Shown here piece by piece: positions 54,488 to 64,000 of a stretch of DNA of 64,000 nt. The first letter of the stretch is position 1. Each line of letters begins with the position of its first letter. The notes under the pieces are model-generated. The model was not told the origin of the DNA, did not search any database, and was given only the letters and a program-made list of their open reading frames with translations. The DNA is from Cafeteria roenbergensis (lineage: Eukaryota > Sar > Bigyra > Bicosoecida > Cafeteriaceae). The DNA is taken from assembly GCA_008330645.1 (NCBI GenBank), contig VLTN01000001.1, positions 124,001-188,000 of the forward strand, given 5' to 3'. The translations under genes and the position numbers were made by a program.

Positions 54488-54913
54488 GGCGCGCGTGTGC
54501 TGCGAGTGCGCTGCATTCGCTCGTGTGCGCCAATGCGTATGAACAACGGGCCGCGGGCGCCTGAGAAGGAAGCGAGAACAGAAACGGGAAAAAAAAATCG
54601 TGCTTGTGCCCTGAAAAGGGAATCTGCCCGCGTCACGCAGTCCAGCCACCCTGGCAGCCCTCTGGCAGCCGACCAACAGCTAGGCGTGCGCCGCCGCACT
54701 GGTGGTCGAGAGCAAGACGGGCACAGGGTCGCGGGATCGCGGCCGGGCAACGGAGCGGGCCGAGGCAGGGCGCAGAGCCAAAGCGTGCTCGCTCCCCTCG
54801 CCAAGGCGGCGCCAGGACAGCCAAAGAACGGGCCCCCAAGGCCCAACAAAGGGGGTGTGCAATGCAGCGGGACGCATGGGCGGAGGGGGGAGGCCTCCGG
54901 AGAAGTCTGCCCC
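54488..54913. other. convergent intergenic region
   Basis: 426 bp between two stop codons, with an A-rich patch at 54588-54598. No gene seen. Confidence 0.4.
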
Positions 54914-56758
54914 TCACTTGCGAATGCTGGAGACGAGCTCCGACACGTGGGCGGAGAGCGCGGCATCACCAGCCGTGTGGGCCGCTGCGCGGAGATGGGC
55001 GATGCCCGGGGCCGCAACGCGCGCCACGGCCACGGACCAGGACTCGTCCCCTCCGGGGACGGTCCCCTCCCTGGCCGCGGCAGCGTTGAGCGCCCGGGCG
55101 GCCGCCCTGAGGCGGAGCAACGCGCCGGAAGCAGCCATCCAGGTGGCGCCCATGGCAGACGGCCCGTCTCCGCGCGGTGGTGACGGTGGTGAGAGCGACG
55201 CGGGGACATCGCCCAGGCGGTGGGCAGCGGGGTCGGCGAACATGGCGAGGTGCGCGGGAATGCCCTGCAGATCCGCGGCGGCCTCGCCGGAGGGGGTGGA
55301 TTTTTGCTGCTGCGAGAAGGCGGCGGCTGCAGCTGTGCGGTCATCCGCGGCCGCACAGGCGGTGCTAGAGAGCGAGGCGATGGCGCACTGGACGGCGTCG
55401 GCAGAGCCCACCAGGGAGGCGCACCCGGCGCTCTTGCAGGCGAGGAGGGAGGCGAGGGCCGCGATGCAGGGCACCACGGTGGCGTCGTCCACGCTGTGGG
55501 CGTCGTCCTCGGCGCGCTCGGCTGAGGCGCGCACCACGCTGACGAGGCAGGCAGGCACGCCCGCGGCCTCCAGGGTGCCGCACGTCTCTTCCGCGAGCGC
55601 GGGCTCCATGGCGGTGAGCCTGTCCGCGACCGATGCGAGAGTGGCGGCAGCCTCGCTGGCGTTGACGCCAAAACAGGGAGAGCGGCCCTCGGCGGAGGCG
55701 CCCGCTGCGGGGACGGAGGCTGCGAGCCTGTCAGCCATGAGGCGCATGCCGGCCTCGTCGGGGCTGCTGCTGTCGCGCGTGTGCCCTGCCGGGGCAGAGA
55801 GGCGACTTCCCAACGACGGCGGCGCCAGGTCGCCCACGGAGAGGGCCGAAACGGCGCCAACGGTGACGGCGCGCGAAGCCTCGCACACGCGAGTCGGCGG
55901 GGCGAGGGCGTCAAAGGCGACGCCGGCATCCCGAGGCTCCGCCTCTGCCGCCGGCTCGCCGACAAGCTCGCAAGCGCCTTCCGCGCGGAGCGCGTTGGCC
56001 ACGGCTGCGTACACCGCCCCGAAGGCGAGGCGGTCGCCGCGGCCGGCGTGCTGGAGCTCGAGAACACGGTCCTCACGACCACATTGCGTGAACACCTGCA
56101 CGGTGAAGTCCACGGGCGCGCCGGTGGCCGGCTCCGTGGCGGTGCAAAGCACCGTGGCGGTGGACGTAACCCCAGACACGACGTGGCCCAGGCGCGTGCA
56201 AACGGTGCGTGCGACCTCCAAGCCAGCGTCCCACTCCAGAGGGGAGCGAAGGTGGGTAGCCCTGAGGCAGCCGCCGTCAGCGGGGAGCTCGGGAACGACC
56301 GGTTCGGGGATCTCGTCCTCCTCTACAGCCGCTTTCGCGAAGCGCATCGAGGCCTCCGCACTGCCGCCATAGCCGAGCGAGTCAAAACTGTCGTCCGCGC
56401 CCAGGTGCACGCCCGTGCGGATGGGGATGCCGTTCGGGCCGAGCGGCATTGGAGCGTCAGAAAAGTCGCCGTCGCCAATTCCGCCAAGAGCCACGCCCCT
56501 GTCCGCGCCGTCCTGGTCGTCCTCCACGGCCATCGCGTGCCCCTCGGAGTCGTCTTCAAAGGCATCCGCGCCGTGGGCGTCCTGCAGCAGCATGGGCGAG
56601 TCGTCGCCGTTGCCCACGAACGCGTCGTCGTGCAATTGGGACGAGGAGGCCGCGGCCTCCTCGTCCCACTCGCCCATCAACGAGGCGAGGTCCAGAACAG
56701 GGAAGGCTTGGTTGAGAGCAGCGTCAGTATCAAAAGGAGCAGCGGCAAAGGTGGTCAT
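54914..56758 (-). CDS. unrecognised protein with acidic N-terminus
   Basis: Single exon, 614 residues from MTTFAAAPFDTDAALNQAF. The first 150 residues are acidic and disordered (VEDDQDGADRG, GADDSFDSLGYGG). Residues about 165-285 look ordered: LRSPLEWDAGLEVARTV, DFTVQVFTQCGREDRVLELQ and RGDRLAFGAVYAAVANAL, an alternating beta/alpha pattern. The rest is Ala-rich helical, possibly ARM/HEAT-like (CIAALASLLACKSAGCASLV), ending SELVSSIRK. I see no enzyme motif, membrane helix or zinc ligand set. The ATG chosen is followed by ordered codon use; the open frame upstream to 57106 is low complexity. Confidence 0.65.
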   Translation of the reverse strand: MTTFAAAPFDTDAALNQAFPVLDLASLMGEWDEEAAASSSQLHDDAFVGNGDDSPMLLQDAHGADAFEDDSEGHAMAVEDDQDGADRGVALGGIGDGDFSDAPMPLGPNGIPIRTGVHLGADDSFDSLGYGGSAEASMRFAKAAVEEDEIPEPVVPELPADGGCLRATHLRSPLEWDAGLEVARTVCTRLGHVVSGVTSTATVLCTATEPATGAPVDFTVQVFTQCGREDRVLELQHAGRGDRLAFGAVYAAVANALRAEGACELVGEPAAEAEPRDAGVAFDALAPPTRVCEASRAVTVGAVSALSVGDLAPPSLGSRLSAPAGHTRDSSSPDEAGMRLMADRLAASVPAAGASAEGRSPCFGVNASEAAATLASVADRLTAMEPALAEETCGTLEAAGVPACLVSVVRASAERAEDDAHSVDDATVVPCIAALASLLACKSAGCASLVGSADAVQCAIASLSSTACAAADDRTAAAAAFSQQQKSTPSGEAAADLQGIPAHLAMFADPAAHRLGDVPASLSPPSPPRGDGPSAMGATWMAASGALLRLRAAARALNAAAAREGTVPGGDESWSVAVARVAAPGIAHLRAAAHTAGDAALSAHVSELVSSIRK

Positions 56759-57645
56759 TGTCGCTTGCTGAGAGGGGGGGGAGTGCCAACCGCTCCCGCG
56801 GGAATGGAGGATGCCAGCCCGGCCACGCGCCTCTGTTTCGAATGCGTTGCTCACTTGGTTCGTTGGCACGGCCGAGTTTTCCAGACTCTTGCGCCCCCCC
56901 CGGCCGCCCAGCGAGGCCCGCCGTTTCGCCCCTGGGCCCCGCTGAGGGAGCTCTGGTGCCCTTGCGCGCTCGATGCGGCGGGACAAGGCGCTGCTGGGGT
57001 CCCCGCTGGGCGCGGCGGCGGGAGGCGCCCGCGACTTCCACTCGCGACGCTGCAACCCAGAAAAAGGACCGCTCGCGGCGCCCGTCCTGGCGCCTTGCTG
57101 CCGCACAAACAGCCGCGCGCTCCGCCCGGAATCGACGGGACGCTAGATTTGGTGGTGCCAGGCTGCTGTCCCACCAAGCTGACACTCAGGCTGCGGCGCG
57201 GCGGCTTTCGGTTGCAGCGGGGGCTGCGTCGTGCGGGCCCAAGGCACACAGTCCACGCCGGCAAGCGCCACGCGACCCCACACTTGAGAGCATTCGTCGT
57301 AGCAACGATTAGCGCGTCTCCCTCGTGCGTTTGTCTTGGGAGGGCAAGCAATGGAGCGGGAAGTCAGACCAGCCCCAATGCGCCGCGCGTGCGTCGCGCT
57401 TCCAGCGCACCAAGCACCCAATTGACGGCACGATGCGCAACGGGGGAAAGGAGGGCTCGAAGTCCCACCGCCCACCATTGGTGGCGGTGCTCGCCCTCAG
57501 CAAGGCCTCACGGGCGTGGACGGGGCTGCCCAGCGGAGCACGGTTGTCGCGGGCTTGCGCAAAACACGCGCAGTGCCCACGCAATCCGCAAAACGGGCGA
57601 GCTGCGCACCACGGCCGCTGGCGTCATTCACGAGCCAGTTGGCTA
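56759..57645 (-). other. intergenic region
   Basis: 887 bp between two minus-strand genes, the longest gene-free stretch. It is less GC-extreme around 57290-57440. No gene, tRNA or repeat recognised. A small undetected first exon is possible. Confidence 0.4.
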
Positions 57646-59346
57646 TCACGGGATCACCTCGCCTCGGACAGGGGTCGGCCCGCCAGCGGCGCGCTTGCTC
57701 ACGGTTCCAGCTCCGCCCGACGCAGCCCCGGAGGCTGTGCTCGACGGCCCGGCACCTGACGCAGTGTCGGCGTCGCTTCCCAATGACCCTTGCGCCTCTT
57801 CGCTGGGCGCCTCGCGCGACTGCTGCCTCCCCTGCAGCGCCGCCTCGAGCTTGTGCAGCGCAAACTTGGTCTCCGAGTCTTCTCGCACCGACGGACCCGC
57901 AACGGCCTCAGACACAGCCGCCACCGCAGCGGCCACATGAGCCGCTCCAAACACAACGGCGCAAACCACCAGCACCGCCAGCGGCCACGCTCCGCCGCAA
58001 GCCGCAAGGCCGGCCGACCCCACCACCCCCAGCCACGGTGCCACCGCCAGCAAGGCCGCAGTGCTCACGGCCACCACGAGGCCCCACACGCTCAGACAGG
58101 CCCTCACCACGTGGGACCCAAGCGAAACCGCCCCCAGGGCCCGCATCGACGCCATCGAGCCCGTGGCGGCGGCGTGCCCCAGCCACACGGCGCGGGAGAT
58201 GGCGAGCACCAACCCCACCACGCCGTACGCCACGCCCCACGCCGCCATCCCGACGGCAGAGGCAGGGCAGGTCGCCCCAGCGACGGCGGCGGACGCGGCC
58301 GACAGCGCAACGGCCCCAGCTGACAGCGGCACTCCCATCGCTGCAAGCGGAACCACCAGAGACGTCAGCCCGGCGGCCACCCCTGCCCCGACGTTCGGTC
58401 CTGACGCGCTCTTCCGGGCCGATGCGCTTCCCAGCCGCGCAGCCGCCGCCGTCACCACTGCCGCCTCCCTCCACGTCGATTTGACCACCCGCACGGCGTC
58501 GCCTGACCTCAACGGCGTCGGCCCCTCATGCGATGCAGGCGCAACGGGTTCCGGCGGCGCGGCAGAGGAGTCCGGATGGCCCAAGGGGGCCGGCAGAGCC
58601 AGCGGCGCGGGAAGCGGCGCTGGTTGCTGGAGGCGTGGCTTTGCCATGTCAGGCGCGTCCGCGCCTGACGACGACTTGGGAAGCTGCATGGCAACGGGCG
58701 CGCCCTTGGAGGGCCCCTTGGCCGCGAGGCCCCGGACACCTGGCCGCGACCTGATCGCTTTGCGGGTCACGCTCTGCTCGCGCTCCGCCACGCTCACCCA
58801 GCCGGCTGCGATGGCGAGTCCAAGAACTTCCCGGCGGTGCCACGCTCCCAGGACATCCGCCCGGACCCGCTCCCGGTTGGCCCTTGCACCGGTGTCGCCG
58901 CCGGTCGGCGCGGCGCGGTACGTGACAGACTTGTGCCGCCCTTCCGTGGCAACTGCCAAGTCTCGCTCCCCGGCCTCGTCCATCAAGGGCTGCAGCTCCC
59001 CGTGCAGCACCTCCCCGCTGGCCTCGGATGGGTCTTCCCCGCCCACTCTGGCGCCCTGCTCGTCATTGCTGTCCGGCACCGTGGCGGCTCCCCAGTCACG
59101 CTGGGCAAGCTCGTCGCCCTCCTCGTCAGTCGGCCACAGCCCGGCACCTGGATCGCACGACCTGCTCGAAACAAGCGACGATCCAACTGTAGGCCGAACT
59201 CGCATCGCTTCCGGGCGCTCCGGATCAAGCAGCTTCGATGCGATAAATGGTCCATCCTTGGCAGGTGCAAACCTGCGAAGCAGCGACCCAGACCGAGACT
59301 GGAAGGGGCCCGCCGCCCCCCCTCCGGCCGCAGCTGCCTGGCTCAT
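57646..59346 (-). CDS. membrane protein with about four to five Ala/Val-rich helices, unknown
   Basis: Open frame of 566 residues from MSQAAAAGG. The N-terminal 250 residues are hydrophilic, with SLLRRFAPAKDGPFIASKLLDPERPEAM-like patches around residues 18-45 and a helical stretch ADVLGAWHRREVLGLAIAAG. Hydrophobic segments follow at about residues 330-485: VAAGLTSLVVPLAAMGVPLS, VGMAAWGVAYGVVGLVLAIS, VVRACLSVWGLVVAVSTAAL, and AWPLAVLVVCAVVFGAAHVA. The tail is Ser/Ala-rich. No family recognised. The final codons before the stop (GAGGTGATC) resemble no good donor, so I end it at the in-frame TGA. Confidence 0.55.
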   Translation of the reverse strand: MSQAAAAGGGAAGPFQSRSGSLLRRFAPAKDGPFIASKLLDPERPEAMRVRPTVGSSLVSSRSCDPGAGLWPTDEEGDELAQRDWGAATVPDSNDEQGARVGGEDPSEASGEVLHGELQPLMDEAGERDLAVATEGRHKSVTYRAAPTGGDTGARANRERVRADVLGAWHRREVLGLAIAAGWVSVAEREQSVTRKAIRSRPGVRGLAAKGPSKGAPVAMQLPKSSSGADAPDMAKPRLQQPAPLPAPLALPAPLGHPDSSAAPPEPVAPASHEGPTPLRSGDAVRVVKSTWREAAVVTAAAARLGSASARKSASGPNVGAGVAAGLTSLVVPLAAMGVPLSAGAVALSAASAAVAGATCPASAVGMAAWGVAYGVVGLVLAISRAVWLGHAAATGSMASMRALGAVSLGSHVVRACLSVWGLVVAVSTAALLAVAPWLGVVGSAGLAACGGAWPLAVLVVCAVVFGAAHVAAAVAAVSEAVAGPSVREDSETKFALHKLEAALQGRQQSREAPSEEAQGSLGSDADTASGAGPSSTASGAASGGAGTVSKRAAGGPTPVRGEVIP

Positions 59347-59674
59347 CCCACGGAGCCCCTGGGCGCCGCGTGGCTGCGACGCGGCGCGGCTGCAGCGGCC
59401 CGTGCGGCTGGAGCAGAGCCAAACAACCGCCTCCGGCTCTGCTCGCCCTCCGCAGACTCGAGATGGCAACGCGCAGCTCGAGCCGCCAGGCAGCCGAGCC
59501 TTTAACCCGAAGGTCAGGCGGCAGCGTTCGTTGCCGAACGGGCCCAAGCCAAACGCGTGGCTGCGCGCTGCGCAGCCGGGCCTGGCAGATTGCGATTGTG
59601 CTCAAACGAAGCCCGAGCCGCAAGTTCACACGCAATGCACAACGACGGTCGGCAGCGTCCGCCCTGAAGCCATC
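59347..59674 (-). other. intergenic region
   Basis: 328 bp between two minus-strand genes; nothing recognised. Confidence 0.35.
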
Positions 59675-61552
59675 TCACGGCTGCGCCGTCCACCCAGCCG
59701 CCGAACCCGACGTCGCCGTCATGATCACCGGAAGGCTCGCGTTGGGGTACCCGCCACCCGGCAGCACCACCGGCGACGACGCTCCCTCCCCCGACCCCAC
59801 TGCGCACCACAACGGCTGCAGCAACAGAGATCCCGCGCCCCCCGACGCAAGCTCCTGCGCCGATGGCACCGCCGCCGCGAACGTCACCACAACCCCGCCC
59901 GACAGCTCAAACGTCTGCACCAGAATGCGGCCCGGAGAGGACGAGGCCGAGGACGAGGAGGCCGAGGACGAGGAGGCCGGGGAAGACGATGATGACGCTG
60001 CCGTCCGCCCGCCCCCGCTGCCAGCACCGCCGCTGCCCCGCAGCCCCGACCAGGCCCCCTCGCCGGCCTCCTCCCCGACCAGCACCAGCCCCCGCGGCGC
60101 AGCGGCGCCGCCTGCCGGACACGACGAGCCGGGGCCGATCGCGGAGCGGTTGAGCGCCACGAAGCGCAGCCCGTCCTGGCCCGCCCCCGACCCCGTCGCC
60201 ACCGCCAGCCACGGCCTCCCGCCGGCCTCCCCGCCCTGCAGCCACCACGCCCACGCCGCCCCGTCCTCCGTCGTGTCCAGCGCGCCCACTGGCCTCGTCG
60301 CCTCCTCCGGCCCGCCGCCGCCGCCCGTGGCGGACGCGCTGGGCAGACCGATCGTGGCCGACCACAGCGGCCCCACCCGCGGCGGCGGCTGTGGCGCTCC
60401 CGACTCGCTGGAGCAAACCGACACTGGCACGTCCGAGGCACCGGCGCGGCCAGCCCAGGCGCCGGCTGTGGCGTTGACGCCCCACACGGTGAGGGTGCCG
60501 TTGGCGCCCGCGCCAGTGGTGAGCGTGGCCGCGGCGAGGAGGAGAGCCTCGCGCGCAGGCAGGGTCAGGACGACGGGCTGCGCGACGTGCGCGACGCTTG
60601 ACCCCAAAGGAGGGCTCAGGCTCGACTCAACCGGCGAGAGGTGCTCTGCTCCGGATCGGCTCTTCTCGGCAACAGCTTCTTGCCACGGATGCAGTTGCGA
60701 AACGAATGGGATGGCCATCCGGCGATTGATGGCAGTCTGGAACGCGATCGGAAGGATCCACAGCGCGGGAGCCGTGGCCGTCGCAGACCCCGGCGGCCGG
60801 GCGAGCACTGGCACGAACACGCTGTCCGCGCAAAGCAGGCCCCCGTCGCCCGGCTCCGGACACGCCGCGCCCGGGGCTGACACGACGGCCGAGCCCGCCC
60901 CAGCGGCGAGGGCCAAGTCCAGCTCCGCCACCGGCACCCCCGGCCCGGAGTAGCCGAAGGCCTGGTTTGCCACTCCCGACGCCGCCTCCCCGCCCTGCAG
61001 GAATAGCATGAACCGCTCCCCCGCCAGCGCCGCCGGCATGCGCGTGGCCCCCTCCACCGCGGCCGGCTGCAGCTCGCGCAGCCACACAGGCCGCAACGTC
61101 GCGAACAGCGACGCAACCGCCGACTGGTTCCACACGGCTTGCGCGTTCCCGTTGGTCGCCACGATGGGAACCGGAGCCCCGTGCAGCTCCGACGCCTCGA
61201 ACAGCACCGACCCTCGCAGCGCGTCCACGGCCGCAATGCCCACCGAGCCGTTCACCCCCGACCGCGTCCCGCTCTCCCGCACGCCGCAAAGCACGGGGAC
61301 CGGGTCCCCCGTCGTCGGCGAGGCGCACTCGCGACCCCCAGGCGCCAGAGGAAGCGGGGCCGACCACAGCTGCCGCAGCAGCCGCACCCCGCCGTCGGGC
61401 CCGCCAAGGGCGAGGGCGGCCATGGCGTCGCGGCTCACGCGCAGCGACCTGGCGCCGGTGGGGTCGCAGCCGTGCATCGCGCAGCTTGCAGGCATGCGCA
61501 CGGCCGCGCTCGCAGCGGCCGCGGCCGCAACGAGTGCGAGTGCGAGTCTCAT
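59675..61552 (-). CDS. secreted protein of unknown family
   Basis: Single exon, 625 residues. The N-terminus MRLALALVAAAAAASAAV is a signal peptide. The mature protein is rich in short beta-strand-like segments (GSVGIAAVDALRGSVLFEA, FMLFLQGGEAASG, ALWILPIAFQTAI, ARPWLAVATG-type repeats) and has about eight cysteines and several NxS/T sites (NGSVG, NQSA, NGTL, NATA, NRSA, NASL). A Ser-Ala run lies near residue 545. The pattern might be a beta-propeller or jelly-roll ectodomain, but I see no clear repeat. No C-terminal membrane anchor is evident. Confidence 0.65.
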   Translation of the reverse strand: MRLALALVAAAAAASAAVRMPASCAMHGCDPTGARSLRVSRDAMAALALGGPDGGVRLLRQLWSAPLPLAPGGRECASPTTGDPVPVLCGVRESGTRSGVNGSVGIAAVDALRGSVLFEASELHGAPVPIVATNGNAQAVWNQSAVASLFATLRPVWLRELQPAAVEGATRMPAALAGERFMLFLQGGEAASGVANQAFGYSGPGVPVAELDLALAAGAGSAVVSAPGAACPEPGDGGLLCADSVFVPVLARPPGSATATAPALWILPIAFQTAINRRMAIPFVSQLHPWQEAVAEKSRSGAEHLSPVESSLSPPLGSSVAHVAQPVVLTLPAREALLLAAATLTTGAGANGTLTVWGVNATAGAWAGRAGASDVPVSVCSSESGAPQPPPRVGPLWSATIGLPSASATGGGGGPEEATRPVGALDTTEDGAAWAWWLQGGEAGGRPWLAVATGSGAGQDGLRFVALNRSAIGPGSSCPAGGAAAPRGLVLVGEEAGEGAWSGLRGSGGAGSGGGRTAASSSSSPASSSSASSSSASSSPGRILVQTFELSGGVVVTFAAAVPSAQELASGGAGSLLLQPLWCAVGSGEGASSPVVLPGGGYPNASLPVIMTATSGSAAGWTAQP

Positions 61553-62405
61553 TCCGGCGCGGTAGGCTGGAGTGTGGCGCGCCGCAGGGAGGAGTCGCGG
61601 CCGCTCGGGCCGGAGTGCGCGTGGGGGGCGTGGCGCGCTGACGTGCTCTCGCGGAACTCGGCAAGAGCCGCTTCAGCAACTGCACCCGCGAGCTTGACGT
61701 TGGGCTTGTTGGAGCAACCGGGGGCGCTGCAGCCTCCTCGATTCCCCGACGCCACATGCTGTGCCAGCCCGAGTGACTCGCCCCGGTCGCTTGTGCCCGT
61801 CTCCCTCCTCGGCAAGCGCACTGGCGCGCCGCCGCGGGCCTGGCTGCGGAATGACGGACCTCCGCATGCGAATCGCCTGCCCGCCGCCAAAGAGCAGGCC
61901 CCACCGGACCCCCAGTGCCCAACCCCCGTCCCAACCGATCGCCGAGTGGTCGTGCGCACAGCCGGCCAGGCATTGAGCGTTCCCCGGCAGATGCCTGAGC
62001 TCTGTGGCCGCCAATTCCGGCCACGCTCTTCCCCCACCCTGCCGCCTCAGCAAGCGTGCATCCGCAGTCGAGTGATTGGGCGTGTGGCCATGTGCGAATA
62101 GCGGCGGATGCACCCTCGGAGCCGCCCTGTTCGTGTCCCGCGCGACGCAGTCGCCGCGGAAGACCTGGGCCACACGACAGACAGACCCCGCCCTCGGCCT
62201 CGGACCGATCAGGCACTAAGGCCCTCACGGGCAATCCACCCCAAGCACACGATAGAAGACCGGGCTCCTGAGAAAGGAAACGTGGCCCCCAACCGAGCAG
62301 CGTCCAGCGGCCGACTGGCGACGGGGGAGAGCCTTTCGGATGCGAGCATCCGAGCAGCCGCCCCAGCGCCAAGGGGCCTTGCCAAACGCCCACTGCCATC
62401 TAGGC
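61553..62405. other. intergenic region
   Basis: 853 bp between the secreted-protein start (-) and the eL37 stop (-). It contains no long coherent frame, tRNA or repeat that I recognise. Confidence 0.4.
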
Positions 62406-63120
62406 TCATGCGGACACCTTCTTGGCGGCCTGCGTGCCCTCGCGGAAGCCGTTCTTGAAGCGGCGCGCCATGGTCTTGAGGTGGCTCATGCGGCCAGTGC
62501 CCTCGGTCCGGCGGCGCATGGCCTTGTACTGCTGGGCGTAGCGCCGCATCTTGGAGGTGGCACCGTAGGCGCAGCTGGAGCAGATGCGCTTCTGGAGGTG
62601 GAAAGAGCGCTTACCGCACCGGCGGCAAAGGGTGTGGCTCTGAGAGAAAGCGAAAGGAGGCAAGAGGCGCAAAGCAGCGGACGGAGCAGTGGAAGCGGGT
62701 GGCCCACAGCCAGGCGGGCGCAGTGCATGCAATCCACCCACAGGCGCCCCGATACCGCAAGCGCCTGGTGGCACACGTGGCGTGCAGTCGCAGCGCGCCC
62801 ACGGCCAGGGGCGAGGCCGCGCTGCAGCGCCGAGCAGCGAGCGGACCGCGCGCGCCTTCAGAGCCCGCCACGAAGCGCGGAGGGGGCGGCTTCACGCACC
62901 TTGTCGTTACGGGTACCCTGAGAGGTAGTACCCTTGGTCTGCGGGTCAAGTTTCGAGTCACGGGCGAGCGTAGCGGCGGGCGTGAACCGGGAGGCTTGCG
63001 GTGCAGGGCAGGGCCAGGTCCGAGGGCGCCCGCCCGCGGCGAGAGGACCGCGCCGCCGCGGCACCGGCATGGGAACGACGTGTCTGGCACGTCCATAATG
63101 CAGCCATGCAGGCTCACCAT
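62406..63120 (-). CDS. RPL37: 60S ribosomal protein eL37
   Basis: Exons 63118-63120 (only the ATG), 62900-62938 and 62406-62639; 91 residues. The spliced protein is M|TKGTTSQGTRNDK|SHTLCRRCGKRSFHLQ, matching the eL37 start (MTKGTSSFG..NKTHTLCRRCG). The zinc finger CRRCG...CSSC is intact. It continues RRRTEGTGRMSHLKTMARRF and NGFREGTQAAKK. The introns are 62939-63117 (GTGAGC...CGCAG) and 62640-62899 (GTGCGT...CTCAG). An intron immediately after the ATG is known in animal RPL37 genes. Exon 2 is only 39 bp. Confidence 0.92.
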
Positions 63121-63432
63121 GGCGAACGAAGCTGCCTCCGAGGGGCGAGGGTGCAGCCGCCGTGATTACCGTGACGACGTCGCAGGCGAGAAGGCGTCGA
63201 TCGACCAAAGCCCCACCCGCTCCAGCCCGGCAGAGCCGCCCCCGGCGGTGAAAAACGGGCGCTAACGGCGGCAGCCAAATTTTCGCAGCGTGGCGGGGGG
63301 CACACAGCGCGTCCGGCGAAGAGCCCGCTCGCGGGCAACCCTGGCGTGCTGCTAGTAGCATGGCCGACGAGCGGCCGCTTCGTGAGTCCTGCGCTGCCTC
63401 CCCGCGCAGGCGGCGTCAACCGCGCAGAGTGA
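63121..63432. promoter_or_regulatory. upstream region of eL37
   Basis: 312 bp upstream of the eL37 ATG up to the start of the open frame at the right edge. No TATA or polypyrimidine TOP-like motif stood out. Confidence 0.35.
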
Positions 63433-64000
63433 TTGCGGCGCAGCCAGGCGCGAGCCTCGCCTGCCGAGCCGAGGGCCGCACGCCGACGTGGCGGCGCTTT
63501 GCGCCAGAGCGATGTGGTGGAACTGCCGCCTCTGGTCGCTCCTCGGCTTGCAGCGCGCACGGCCGTCTGCCGCCAGCGGTCGCCCCGCCGAAAACGTCGC
63601 GAACAGTGCAAACTTGTCGACCACGCCGCGCGCAAGCGGCCCAGTCGCGCAAGCGTTGTGCTTGCGGGCGGCGCACCACTGCTCCACGCCTCGCTCCTTG
63701 AGTCCCTGCTGGTGCCCCTGCCTGCCTGGTCTGCAGCTGTTTCTCGGGGTGCGTACGACCTGAGCAATCTTGACGACTCCGTGTTTCCAACCAGCTCGGG
63801 AGCCCCCGCCGGCTTTGCGGCGACAACCGAAGCCTCTGAGCCCCCCCAGCTGCCCCCCAGCCCGGCAGATGACGAGACTGGGGACGCATCTCCTGTGGCT
63901 GGCTCCGGTGCCGGCTCGCCCTCCGCAAAGCCTGACAGCTCCGCTGTTGCAACTGCCGCTCCCGGCGGACCCGGCGCCGCGGAGCCCGTAGCTGCGGCCT
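63433..64000 (+). CDS. possible partial gene running off right edge
   Basis: One plus frame is open from 63433 to the window end with no ATG, so it would be an internal exon; a CAG acceptor-like site lies at 63440-63442. It encodes a basic part (RSPRRKRREQCKLVDHAARK), a hydrophobic stretch (SLLESLLVPLPAWSAAV) and a Pro/Asp-rich part (LSNLDDSVFPTSSG, SPADDETGDASP). I recognise no family. In DNA this GC-rich an open frame of this size can be chance. Confidence 0.3.
   Translation, partial: MRRSQARASPAEPRAARRRGGALRQSDVVELPPLVAPRLAARTAVCRQRSPRRKRREQCKLVDHAARKRPSRASVVLAGGAPLLHASLLESLLVPLPAWSAAVSRGAYDLSNLDDSVFPTSSGAPAGFAATTEASEPPQLPPSPADDETGDASPVAGSGAGSPSAKPDSSAVATAAPGGPGAAEPVAAA

Noticed and set aside
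53794-56082. 762-residue minus frame spanning the DUF72 / acidic-protein junction
   Set aside because: Pro/Arg/Ser-rich shadow crossing two real genes; no start context or domain.
1-64000. Endogenous viral or transposon insertion
   Set aside because: No reverse transcriptase, transposase, integrase or capsid-like frame, no long terminal repeats and no AT-rich island.
1-64000. tRNA or other structured RNA genes
   Set aside because: I scanned by eye for B-box-like motifs and found none with a cloverleaf; a covariance-model search would be decisive.

Overview
The window is nuclear DNA of a unicellular eukaryote with a very GC-rich genome. Genes are interrupted by short GT-AG introns (about 80-490 bp), include many eukaryote-only proteins, and lie 0.2-0.9 kb apart on both strands. 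A TTLL9-like tubulin ligase suggests a flagellate. Plant-hormone-receptor-like hybrid histidine kinases and an animal-type DEG/ENaC channel fit a free-living protist, for example a GC-rich stramenopile or haptophyte. The sequence alone does not settle the lineage. I see no mobile element, tRNA, rRNA, CRISPR array or virus-like segment.

Layout. 1-8.1 kb: a Rab-GAP TBC protein (-, runs off the left edge), SHQ1 (+), NOSIP (-) and pICln/CLNS1A (+); three of these four act in RNP or spliceosome biology. 8.3-19.9 kb: two large hybrid histidine kinases head to tail (+), the first with a CHASE sensor, the second with an ethylene-receptor-like copper-site membrane sensor and a degenerate ATP-binding domain. 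20.2-28 kb: an orphan multipass membrane protein, a copine-type vWA protein, a covalent-FAD amine oxidase and a DEG/ENaC-like channel (all +). 28.2-37.6 kb: an orphan 1271-residue membrane protein (-), diverging from a secreted GH2 exo-beta-glucosaminidase-like enzyme (+), then TTLL9 (+). 37.9-43.5 kb: ribosomal protein eL24 (-), an unrecognised four-exon gene (+) and RLP24, the eL24-like 60S assembly factor (-). 43.9-54.5 kb: condensin II kleisin NCAPH2 (-), an unknown gene (+), ERV46/ERGIC3 (+) and a DUF72 protein (+). 54.9-64 kb: three unrecognised minus-strand genes (one acidic, one four-helix membrane, one secreted), ribosomal protein eL37 (-) with an ATG-only first exon, and a partial frame leaving the right edge.

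How the genes work together. Ribosome and RNP assembly (SHQ1, NOSIP, pICln, eL24, RLP24, eL37) is over-represented, but without shared operons. The strongest functional unit is the histidine-kinase tandem, a possible two-receptor sensing locus. Exon structures were read by eye from splice consensus, phase and family conservation. All 29 introns modelled start GTG and end CAG. Starts and tentative exons are flagged per gene.
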